From Sphingobacterium sp. SRCM116780 (lineage in GTDB: Bacteria > Bacteroidota > Bacteroidia > Sphingobacteriales > Sphingobacteriaceae): DNA of 64,000 bases. The position numbers and the translations under genes are program-made. Shown here piece after piece: positions 56,939 to 64,000 of the stretch. The notes under the pieces were generated by a model that worked only from the letters and a program-made list of their open reading frames with translations, did no database searches and had not been told where the DNA came from. The stretch is from contig NZ_CP090446.1 in NCBI RefSeq assembly GCF_021442025.1, forward strand, positions 3,906,001-3,970,000, written 5' to 3'. How positions within the stretch are numbered: the stretch's first letter is position 1; each line of letters begins with the position of its first letter.

Positions 56939-57655
56939 ATGAAAAATGTAATGACTATGTTTTATTTTGCCCTATTATTGTTATATGGTAAAACGAGTAG
57001 CGCCCATGCCTTATGGATAGAGACTCAAGCAACTGGACAGCGCCATAAACCCCAAGAAGTTAAGATCTTTTATGGTGAATTCGCTAACAATGAACGAGAG
57101 GCTATCGATAAGTGGTACTCTGATGTAAAGGATTTTACACTTTGGCTTTATGAACCTGGTAAGGAAGTTAAAAAATTAGAAGTTCATGCCTCTGAGAATA
57201 ATTTCTCCACCACTTTTACACCAACAGTAGAAGGTATTTATTATTTAGCAATCATTAAGGAGCCGAAAGATCTTGGAGGTAAAACTAAATATGAATTTTC
57301 TTCCTTAGTTCCTGTTCGTGTTGGCAAAGTAAACAATCTATATGATACACCAATTAAAAACCCCTTGCAACTCCAATTAGAAAGCAATAAAGGATATAAA
57401 AAAGGATCCAAAATTCAAGTGAACGTGCTGCTTGATGGTCAAAAATTTGCCAAAGCTAAAGTTTCTGTTTTTTCCGCTGCAGGTTGGAGTAAAGAATTTG
57501 AAGCAGATGAACATGGGGTATTGATATTTGATGCTCTTTGGTCGGGACCTTATGTCCTAGAAGTGTCTCGTTTTGTTGAAACAACAGGAGAACATGCTGG
57601 AAAAGCTTATACCTCTACCTGGCAAGGTGCAACGACTTATTTGACTGTTAATTAA
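56939..57655 (+). CDS. DUF4198-family periplasmic protein
   Basis: 238 residues from ATG 56939 (MKNVMTMFYFALLLLYG..., cleavage after SSA; an ATG 24 bp upstream is less signal-like). HALWIETQ at the start of the mature protein, KIFYGEF, and the C-terminal THE-like GEHAGKAYTSTWQGATTYLT are typical of DUF4198/NikM-type proteins, which accompany metal uptake systems. The conserved N-terminal His of the mature form could bind metal. It lies first in an operon with a TonB receptor. Confidence 0.82.
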   Translation: MKNVMTMFYFALLLLYGKTSSAHALWIETQATGQRHKPQEVKIFYGEFANNEREAIDKWYSDVKDFTLWLYEPGKEVKKLEVHASENNFSTTFTPTVEGIYYLAIIKEPKDLGGKTKYEFSSLVPVRVGKVNNLYDTPIKNPLQLQLESNKGYKKGSKIQVNVLLDGQKFAKAKVSVFSAAGWSKEFEADEHGVLIFDALWSGPYVLEVSRFVETTGEHAGKAYTSTWQGATTYLTVN

Positions 57656-57786
57656 ATAAGTAAATAGCTACTATACGATAGATTATTAGCTTCAATAAGC
57701 TGATATGACTACTAAATGCTCACAACAATATAATTTATAACTATTTAAAATCTTTCTCTTGAGGGATGAATTGAAATATTTCTATT

Positions 57787-60204
57787 ATGCATAAATTTTT
57801 ATCTATTCTATTTTTAACCATCATGACTGTCGTTGGCGGTAAGGCCACAGCACAGCAAGGATTTACAATTGATGGCTTTCTGGTCAATGAAAAAAATGAT
57901 CCTATATCTGGTGCAACCATTAAATTGGAATCCACCGAAAAAGCTATATCAACAGATGATCAAGGTTATTTTGTGTTTTCTAATATAACTCCAAAAGAGC
58001 ATCAGTTTGTTATCAAGGCAATTGGTTATGATAAACTTCAATTGAAAGTCATGGTGAATAATCAGGATCAACATTTAAATAAAATAAAATTATTCTCTAA
58101 ATCTGAATCGATCGAGGAAGTAGCCGTGTACGGGAAGTATTATGAAAAATATAAATTTGATAGCATCTCAGGGTCTTTAAGGTTACAAACACCTATTTTG
58201 GAGTTACCTCAAAATATACAAGTTATTTCGTCTGATTTGATGGCCGACCAACAGGTATTCGATATTGTTGATGGGATCACACGTAATATTAGCGGAGCAA
58301 CCCGTCAGGGTCATTGGGATAATCAGTATGCGAATATTCGGATGCGTGGATCCAAGATTCCTGCATTTCGAAATGGCATGAACATCGAAGCTTCCTGGGG
58401 ACCTACCGCCGAGGATGCGTCTATGATCGAGCGAATCGAATTTGTAAAAGGGCCAGCTGGATTTATGTTAGCCAACGGTGAACCTGGAGGGTTCTATAAT
58501 GTTGTCACAAAAAAACCTACAGGACGTACCAAAGGTTCTGCTAGTTTCAATGTCGGTAGTTTCAGTACCTATCGTGGTGCTTTAGATTTGGATGGAAAAC
58601 TTAGAAAAGATGGAAAACTGCTATATCGTCTTAATTTAGCAGCACAGCAAAAAGATTTCTTTACTAAATATAATTATAACAATCGAATTGTAATCGCTCC
58701 CGTATTGACTTATGTTATTGATACAATGACAACATTGACTTTTGAGTACACCTATCAAGGTGCAACTTATTTAACCAATGGAAACTACACATTTTCACCG
58801 AAACAATTTGCTGACCCAGGTATTGCCAATGACTTTTTCTATGGTGATCCATCGTTTGAACCGAACAAACTTAGAGATCATAGTGCTTATGTCTATTTTG
58901 ATCGTATATTAAACCAAAACTGGAAATTCCATGCGCAATTGGCTTATTTTAATTTCAATATGATTGCTAATAGCACTTGGTTAAATTACATGAAAGCAAA
59001 TGGCGATATGCCAAGATACTTGAGTATAGCAGATGAAGCTGGAGAAAATCGTTTTGGACAATTATCATTTACAGGCGAAGAGCGGACAGGTGGTGTTCGA
59101 CATCGTATTTTAATAGGGGCTGATTTTGGAACTAAAAAGTTTTGGGGAGATTTTAGAACTTTATTGGACTCGATACCAACAGCACCTCTTAATGTATATG
59201 ATCCGAAGTACGGTATCCCTGGAGCTGTGTTACCCTCTATTGACCGATCAAAAGATGTGAAAACAAGAGCAGGTGCGGGGGGATATGTGACATCATTATC
59301 CTACATGTCCTTTTATGCTCATGATGAAATGGCATTTCTTGAAGATAAACTTCGTCTTTCTTTAGGACTTAGATTTACAAGTTCTCAAATTGTTGGAGCA
59401 ACCCATGTCGCAGACGTTAAAGATGATGTCTTCAGTCCACGTGTTGGCTTGAGTTATTCCATAGACAAATCGTCGAGCATCTATGCATTATATGATCAAT
59501 CTTTTGTTCCTGTTTCTGGAACAGATTGGGAAGGAAATGCTTTCAAACCGATTCGAGGAAATGATATGGAAGTCGGATTAAAAAAAGAATGGTTCAACGG
59601 TAAATGGGGATCTTCAGTAAGTGCTTATAACATCACGCGAAAAAATGCATTAGTGACGGATCCGAATCCCGATCATGTGATCAATGGAAAAACTTTTCAG
59701 GCACAGTTAGGAGAGACCAAAACTAAAGGCATCGAATTGGATATCACAGGAGAAATCATTAAAGGATTGAATGTGAATGCTAACTACGCGTTTACCGATT
59801 CAAAAATTTCAAAAGCTACAGATGAAACAACTATTGGGAATATTACTCCCAATACGACAAAGCATACTGCAAATGCATGGCTGACCTATCGTTTACACAA
59901 AGGTATGCTACGAGGATTTGGTTTAACGGGTAGTGTACAAACGATGTTGGACAGAGCGATTGGAACCACAAAAGAATCTAATTTTAAAAACTATGTGCGT
60001 ACCGATGGAGGTCTGAGTTATCAAAAAGGACAATTCAATATTTCCTTAGTAATCAATAACCTCTTTGATAATCGTAAATTGTTGACTGCAGGATCAACAA
60101 GTAAAGCAAATGCAGCTACTATTGCAAAAGGAGGGGTTGATTATTACACTTATATTGTAGAAGCGAGGCGTAATATGCGTTTAGGTGTTATGTACAAATT
60201 CTAA
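57787..60204 (+). CDS. TonB-dependent siderophore receptor
   Basis: 805 residues. Signal peptide (cleavage after ATA-QQ), then a carboxypeptidase-regulatory-like domain at about 27-95 (GFLVNEKNDPISGATIKLES), then the plug (about 130-255: LELPQNIQVISSDLMADQQV, IRMRGSKIPAFRNGMN, IERIEFVKGPAGFMLANGEP) and the barrel, ending in RLGVMYKF. The plug sequence is that of the FhuA/FoxA-like siderophore class. It imports a ferric chelate across the outer membrane. No TonB box can be assigned by eye. Confidence 0.93.
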   Translation: MHKFLSILFLTIMTVVGGKATAQQGFTIDGFLVNEKNDPISGATIKLESTEKAISTDDQGYFVFSNITPKEHQFVIKAIGYDKLQLKVMVNNQDQHLNKIKLFSKSESIEEVAVYGKYYEKYKFDSISGSLRLQTPILELPQNIQVISSDLMADQQVFDIVDGITRNISGATRQGHWDNQYANIRMRGSKIPAFRNGMNIEASWGPTAEDASMIERIEFVKGPAGFMLANGEPGGFYNVVTKKPTGRTKGSASFNVGSFSTYRGALDLDGKLRKDGKLLYRLNLAAQQKDFFTKYNYNNRIVIAPVLTYVIDTMTTLTFEYTYQGATYLTNGNYTFSPKQFADPGIANDFFYGDPSFEPNKLRDHSAYVYFDRILNQNWKFHAQLAYFNFNMIANSTWLNYMKANGDMPRYLSIADEAGENRFGQLSFTGEERTGGVRHRILIGADFGTKKFWGDFRTLLDSIPTAPLNVYDPKYGIPGAVLPSIDRSKDVKTRAGAGGYVTSLSYMSFYAHDEMAFLEDKLRLSLGLRFTSSQIVGATHVADVKDDVFSPRVGLSYSIDKSSSIYALYDQSFVPVSGTDWEGNAFKPIRGNDMEVGLKKEWFNGKWGSSVSAYNITRKNALVTDPNPDHVINGKTFQAQLGETKTKGIELDITGEIIKGLNVNANYAFTDSKISKATDETTIGNITPNTTKHTANAWLTYRLHKGMLRGFGLTGSVQTMLDRAIGTTKESNFKNYVRTDGGLSYQKGQFNISLVINNLFDNRKLLTAGSTSKANAATIAKGGVDYYTYIVEARRNMRLGVMYKF

Positions 60205-60229
60205 TTATTTAAAATTAAGTATCAAATAG

Positions 60230-60562
60230 ATGTATACTTCACTTTTATTAATCATTTTAATGGCCTGTTTGCTTTTTTATCATACGAGTAAAAAAGTAAA
60301 ATTTAAAAATAGATCGACCTGGCTTGAAAAATTATGCGCGCAAAAAACTTTTGCGCGCATAATCAGTATTGTGTTATTTCTGCTTGCGGGATATATGAGC
60401 ATGTATTTGCAAGGTGCAGGAGCAGGATTCTTTGCTTTATTTGCCTATGTGATGGCCATGATGAGTTTGGTTATCTTACTTCGACCTTACACTTACTTGA
60501 AATGGCAGCATATCTTGGGACTGTATCTCATCTGTCTGTTCTTTGAGATTTTTATCTTCTAA
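60230..60562 (+). CDS. Small membrane protein, DUF3325-like
   Basis: 110 residues with three to four helices. The layout (short helix, basic loop, then two helices around GYMSMYLQGAGAGFFALFAY and a final VILLRPYTYLK) matches DUF3325 proteins that accompany PepSY iron-uptake reductases. It lies between the receptor gene and another small membrane protein gene. Function unknown, probably part of the inner-membrane uptake or reduction complex. Confidence 0.65.
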   Translation: MYTSLLLIILMACLLFYHTSKKVKFKNRSTWLEKLCAQKTFARIISIVLFLLAGYMSMYLQGAGAGFFALFAYVMAMMSLVILLRPYTYLKWQHILGLYLICLFFEIFIF

Positions 60563-60571
60563 TCATACATT

Positions 60572-60850
60572 ATGCCTGCAAATAAAAAATATTTAAGTAC
60601 GCCAGCACAGCGATTTTTAAAGATTACAGCTGGTTTTATTGGGGGTTATGCAGTTATGCTTTCTTTTCATGTATTGTTAACATCAATCTTTGATAAGAAA
60701 GATATGATCATTACAGCTAGCTTTTCAGGGTATATCTTATGGGCTATGCTGCTGCTGCTGGCTTTTTTATCACGTAACGGATGGAAAGTTTGGGGATTCT
60801 ACCTACTGCTAACTTTGCTGTTTTCTTTACCCTATATATTCAAATTATAA
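60572..60850 (+). CDS. Small membrane protein, DUF3649-like
   Basis: 92 residues with three predicted helices (KITAGFIGGYAVMLSFHVLL, ILWAMLLLLAFL, VWGFYLLLTLLFSLPYI). Its size and position beside a PepSY gene match DUF3649 iron-uptake proteins. It begins 9 bp after the preceding gene and ends 9 bp before the PepSY start. Confidence 0.65.
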   Translation: MPANKKYLSTPAQRFLKITAGFIGGYAVMLSFHVLLTSIFDKKDMIITASFSGYILWAMLLLLAFLSRNGWKVWGFYLLLTLLFSLPYIFKL

Positions 60851-60859
60851 ACTTGTGTG

Positions 60860-62506
60860 ATGAATATTCGGAATTATAATATCTTTTTTCATACCCATAC
60901 AATCAGTGGCATTATCATTAGCGCTATCCTATATGTCATATTTTTTGCTGGTTCTTTTGCTTTTTTTAGAGATGAAATTGCTGCTTGGCAAAACAATACC
61001 TCTTTTAAAAATTTTAAACAAGATCATCGAACTTATGATCAATTGATTGATTCTCTTCAAGGAGAATATAATTTACATGGTCGTGATATTACATTTTATA
61101 TGCACCATGGAGGAGCAGCTTCCTACGTCAGCTTAAGTGCCTCCAATGATACCCTATTGAACAAAGAAAATCTGGCTAAATTAAAAGAAGATAAAAATGC
61201 TCCAAAAACTAAAGGTCGAAGGGGAAGACGCGGAGGAGAAGATTCGAAGAATTTTACTTACGACTTTGTTAATAAACAACCAGGTGAATACACGAAGAAT
61301 TATGATATGGGAGAGTTTCTCTTTCGTTTGCATTTTCTTGCACAACTCAACCAAGTACCTATTCGGGTTGGTATTGCACCATTTGGCTATTTTATAGCAG
61401 GGTTAACTGCTTTTTTATTTCTATTTGCATTGATTACAGGACTGATGCTGCATTGGGATAAGATCGTATCCAACTTTTTCATCTTCCGACCATTCAATAA
61501 ATGGAAAACCGTATGGACCGATATGCATACTGCTTTGGGAGTGATTGGGTTTCCATTTCAGTTTATATTTGCCGTTACAGGAATCTTTTTAATTATCAAT
61601 TCTGTGTTGACTATCCCATTCAGTAAACTATTGTATGATGGGAATCAAGAAAAAATGTATCAAGATCTTGGTAATGCAGGAGCTGCAATATATCCTTATG
61701 CTTACAAACCACTAGATACACCGATTCGTTTGGCAAACTATTTGGATCTTGCCAAAGAAAAATGGCCAGAAAGTGAATTTACTCGTATTGTGATGAAGAA
61801 TTATGGTGATTCCAATATGCATATTATTCTTGAAACCGAACCGCATTACTCCAAAAGTTTTGCTGGATCGGGATACATAGATATTCGGGTATCTGATCAA
61901 AAAATTATTGCTCAAAAATCCCCTATTCAAAATGCATCCTATAGTGACAAGGTTAAAAGTTTGTTATATAGACTGCATTATGGCGATTATGGAGGTTATC
62001 CTTTAAAAGCGATCTATTTTATTTTGGGAATTATGGGCTGCTTGGTCATTACTTCTGGAATCTTGATTTGGTTAGTGGCTCGTGATAAAAATAATGTCAT
62101 TCCTCGGAAGCGAAAGTTCAATTTTTGGATGGCTAATTTTTTTATGGCTATTTGTTTAACCTTATTACCTGTTACTGCATTAACGTTTATTGCGCTTAAG
62201 TTTGGAACAACTGTTGACCAAAAATTTATCTATACCATATTTTTTTACAGCTGGCTAATCTTGACACTGTATTATACGTTTCGAAAAAGCATCAATAGGA
62301 CCAATCGAGAAACATTATTATTGGGGAGTGTATTGGCCTTTTTTGTTCCGATTGCAAATGGATGGAAAAGTAATGCCTGGATATGGAATAGTTTTCAACA
62401 AGGGAAAACCGATATTTTGTTAATTGATCTATTGTGGTTATGTATTGCCATTATTGGTTTGCTTGCCTATATTAAAACCAAAAAGTTTTTTAGAAAGGTT
62501 GCTTAA
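60860..62506 (+). CDS. PepSY-associated membrane protein (siderophore reductase-like)
   Basis: 548 residues from ATG 60860 (a GTG three bases upstream is also open). Membrane helices at about 15-38, 178-205, 230-255, 385-410 and several toward the C-terminus; conserved His lie near the helices (FHTHTISG, MLHWDKI, DMHTALG, RLHYGDYGGYPLK), as expected of haem-binding PiuB/FsrB-like reductases. The periplasmic loop contains a basic insertion, KTKGRRGRRGGEDSK at about 114-128. It likely reduces the imported ferric chelate at the inner membrane. Confidence 0.88.
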   Translation: MNIRNYNIFFHTHTISGIIISAILYVIFFAGSFAFFRDEIAAWQNNTSFKNFKQDHRTYDQLIDSLQGEYNLHGRDITFYMHHGGAASYVSLSASNDTLLNKENLAKLKEDKNAPKTKGRRGRRGGEDSKNFTYDFVNKQPGEYTKNYDMGEFLFRLHFLAQLNQVPIRVGIAPFGYFIAGLTAFLFLFALITGLMLHWDKIVSNFFIFRPFNKWKTVWTDMHTALGVIGFPFQFIFAVTGIFLIINSVLTIPFSKLLYDGNQEKMYQDLGNAGAAIYPYAYKPLDTPIRLANYLDLAKEKWPESEFTRIVMKNYGDSNMHIILETEPHYSKSFAGSGYIDIRVSDQKIIAQKSPIQNASYSDKVKSLLYRLHYGDYGGYPLKAIYFILGIMGCLVITSGILIWLVARDKNNVIPRKRKFNFWMANFFMAICLTLLPVTALTFIALKFGTTVDQKFIYTIFFYSWLILTLYYTFRKSINRTNRETLLLGSVLAFFVPIANGWKSNAWIWNSFQQGKTDILLIDLLWLCIAIIGLLAYIKTKKFFRKVA

Positions 62507-62556
62507 TTTTAGTTATTTTTTCTTTTGTAAAAAGAGCTAAATACTGGTGAATCAGG

Positions 62557-62596
62557 AAAAGGGACAGAAAGCAACATACTTTCTATCCCTTTTTTA
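62557..62596 (+). terminator. Intrinsic terminator of the uptake operon
   Basis: The stem AAAGGGA-C-AGAAAG / CTTTCT-A-TCCCTTT with loop CAACATA is followed by a T-run. The C-A mismatch inside a stem recalls the leader hairpins upstream. Confidence 0.75.
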
Positions 62597-62900
62597 TAAA
62601 GACCAATTTTTTTCTCATCAATGTTATATTTTTTGGTTTAAGTGTGCCAAAGAATCACTTCAATCCTCTTTTGAAAACAAAGGTCTCCACACCGAAATAC
62701 AGTACTACATGTACTTCCATTCCTTTTCTACTACAGAATTTATGCTCTCAACCATTATCTCTCTGCTCTTTTTTCAGATAGAGTCTTCGGTTTTATAGTG
62801 GATTTAAATAGGCGCTGACAGAGCAAAAACTTAAATCAGGTAAGGGAACAATCTTCAAGGGTCTATAATCGGATCCGTGGAAATGAAAAAAGAATAGTAG
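62597..62900. other. Gene-free stretch
   Basis: About 300 bp with only an 83-codon frame lacking any coding character. I see no repeat or structure in it. Confidence 0.5.
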
Positions 62901-62935
62901 TTTTTAATTGTAATAAACATTATTACAATTAAAAA
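62901..62935. promoter_or_regulatory. Perfect palindromic operator of the Rrf2 gene
   Basis: 16-bp arms TTTTTAATTGTAATAA / TTATTACAATTAAAAA around ACA. The inner core TGTAA-N9-TTACA (62909-62927) recurs at 63387. It lies just upstream of a TATCTTTG -7 box (62944-62951), over the expected -33 region, so binding would repress. Confidence 0.72.
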
Positions 62936-62943
62936 TACTTTTG

Positions 62944-62951
62944 TATCTTTG
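62944..62951 (+). promoter_or_regulatory. -7 promoter box of the Rrf2 gene
   Basis: TATCTTTG fits TAnnTTTG and ends 8 bp before the ATG. The -33 box would fall within the operator palindrome; no clean TTG is seen there. Confidence 0.45.
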
Positions 62952-62959
62952 CTGTCAAT

Positions 62960-63370
62960 ATGAACAATACGAGATTTTCAACAGCAATCCATATTCTAAC
63001 TATGCTAGCTGATAGTCAAGAGGAATGGGTGAATTCGGATTGGATAGCAGGTAGCATCAATATCAATGCGGCTATGGTAAGAAAAGAGTTGAGTGCTCTT
63101 CAAGAAGCTGGCCTTGTCATTGGTCGTAAAGGCAAAGAAGGAGGTTCCAAATTAAATATACCCAGTCATCAGATAGCACTCGCCGATATTTATAAGGCAG
63201 TAAAGAATACAGAAGTATTGGGTAAGAAAAATTTAAATACCAATTCACAATGTTCTGTGGGTAAAAATATCAATAAGGAACTGGAAATATTGTTCTCCGA
63301 AACAGAGGAAGTAGTCATGGATTCACTCAAAGGTAAAACACTTGAAAATTTTGCGAAGAAATTTCGCTAG
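62960..63370 (+). CDS. Rrf2-family transcriptional regulator (YwnA/HypR-like)
   Basis: 136 residues. Winged helix at about 8-68 (FSTAIHILTMLAD, NAAMVRKELSALQEAGLVIG, KGGSKL-like wing). Only one Cys, C98 in SQCSVGKN, is present, so it cannot hold an IscR/NsrR-type Fe-S cluster bound by three Cys; a thiol-based redox or quinone sensor is more likely. The autoregulatory palindrome in its promoter and a second copy before the quinone-reductase gene suggest a local regulon. Confidence 0.88.
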   Translation: MNNTRFSTAIHILTMLADSQEEWVNSDWIAGSININAAMVRKELSALQEAGLVIGRKGKEGGSKLNIPSHQIALADIYKAVKNTEVLGKKNLNTNSQCSVGKNINKELEILFSETEEVVMDSLKGKTLENFAKKFR

Positions 63371-63386
63371 TTTTTTTGGCCTTAAA

Positions 63387-63405
63387 TGTAACAAATTTTA
63401 TTACA
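63387..63405. promoter_or_regulatory. Second Rrf2 operator, before the quinone reductase gene
   Basis: TGTAACAAATTTTATTACA has the same TGTAA-N9-TTACA layout and matches 16 of 19 positions of the core at 62909-62927. It ends 10 bp before the ATG, where binding could also block translation start or transcription. Confidence 0.65.
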
Positions 63406-63415
63406 GTATAGATTT

Positions 63416-64000
63416 ATGAAAATAGGAATTACAGGAACAACTGGACATCTAGGACGTTTAGTTGTAGAAAAATTAAGAGAAAGAGGGGTAGCAGACAGTT
63501 TAGTTGCCTTGGTTCGTAATCCACAAAAAGCAGCAGATTTAGGAATAGAATCTCGGATGTTTGATTATGACCAACCAGAGACTTTAACCAAATCATTAGA
63601 AGGTATTGATCATTTATTATTGATTTCGGGCAATGAGATTGGACAACGTAAAGTCCAACATGAAAATGTCATTCGTGCTGCCAAAGTAGCAGGAGTGCAA
63701 TGGATCGTGTATACAAGCTTACTTCATGCAGACACTTCTTCTTTGATCTTAGCAGATGAGCATCTTGCTACTGAAGCTGTATTAAAAGCATCTGGACTTG
63801 CCTACACCATCTTGCGCAATGGCTGGTATACAGAAAACTATACCGCATCCATACCTGGAGCATTAGCCGGAGGAGCACTGATTGGCAGCGCAGGAGAAGG
63901 AAAAATTTCTTCTGCAGCACGCGTAGATTATGCTGAGGCGGCAGCAATTGTATTGACTAGTCCAGAGCAAGAAGGTAAAGTATACGAACTTGCTGGTGAC
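63416..64000 (+). CDS. QorB-like NAD(P)H:quinone oxidoreductase, 3' end beyond window
   Basis: 195 residues visible, open at the right edge. The NmrA-like SDR begins MKIGITGTTGHLGRLVVEKL (NADPH motif G-x-x-G-x-L-G), with IVYTSLLHADTSSLILADEH and YTILRNGWYTENY, all typical of the QorB/YtfG group. It reduces quinones and may protect from electrophilic quinones. The shared operator with the Rrf2 gene supports quinone- or redox-responsive control. Confidence 0.88.
   Translation, partial: MKIGITGTTGHLGRLVVEKLRERGVADSLVALVRNPQKAADLGIESRMFDYDQPETLTKSLEGIDHLLLISGNEIGQRKVQHENVIRAAKVAGVQWIVYTSLLHADTSSLILADEHLATEAVLKASGLAYTILRNGWYTENYTASIPGALAGGALIGSAGEGKISSAARVDYAEAAAIVLTSPEQEGKVYELAGD

Noticed and set aside
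62547..62798. 83-codon plus-strand frame
   Set aside because: Starts inside the terminator stem, has poor codon character and no motif.

Overview
The window is about 64 kb of AT-rich DNA from a member of the phylum Bacteroidota, most likely the family Sphingobacteriaceae (Sphingobacterium or Pedobacter-like). This is inferred from the low GC, the lack of Shine-Dalgarno sites, promoter boxes of the type TTG...TAnnTTTG, and families typical of the phylum: DUF4270, fimbrillin/FISUMP lipoproteins, TonB receptors with a carboxypeptidase-regulatory domain, and Wzc with a YG-rich tail. No rRNA, tRNA or CRISPR array was seen.

Layout. 1-2055: a lipoprotein pair (Kelch-like plus DUF4270) on the minus strand. 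2177-15660: ordinary chromosomal genes, namely a two-component system, nicotinamidase, a TetR regulator, a GH3 glycosidase, a tail-specific protease, a dienelactone hydrolase, a TPR protein, a decayed sulfatase, an unrecognised 527-residue protein and RarA. 15958-18597: an exonuclease, two tandem nucleotidyltransferase-like genes and mannose-1-phosphate guanylyltransferase. 18.7-20.4 kb: two sets of phased short repeats and a GC-richer IS3-family element.

21.6-48.3 kb: one large, unidirectional surface-polysaccharide locus. A winged-helix regulator with a nucleotidyltransferase-like domain opens it. It encodes synthesis of UDP-GalNAc/UDP-GalNAcA (wbpP/wbpO type), dTDP-L-rhamnose (rfbBCDA) and UDP-L-FucNAc (capE/capF/capG), plus the aminotransferase and acyltransferase for a 4-amino-4,6-dideoxy sugar. 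A private KASIII-ACP-ketoreductase trio sits beside the acyltransferase. Wzy, Wzx, three glycosyltransferase candidates, a PglC/WcaJ-like initiating transferase, Wza, Wzc and a PHP-type phosphatase complete a Wzx/Wzy pathway. I infer a tetrasaccharide repeat in which one amino sugar carries a purpose-made hydroxyacyl group rather than a plain acetyl group.

48.3-56.0 kb: three copies of a two-gene module, each a 56-61 residue microprotein followed by a fimbrillin-like surface lipoprotein. The microproteins share a central LE-x-x-[IV]-A-A-[GA]-S motif, a C-terminal Trp and a penultimate Asp. One of the three was too short for a 60-residue ORF cut-off. A heavily decayed sialidase gene lies between modules A and B. 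I consider these modules and the acyl-sugar cassette the best candidates for undescribed biology.

56.4-64 kb: an operon for siderophore or metal uptake (DUF4198, TonB receptor, two small membrane proteins, PepSY reductase-like protein) behind a long leader with three consecutive hairpins. It is followed by an Rrf2 regulator and a QorB-like quinone reductase that share the same 19-bp palindromic operator.
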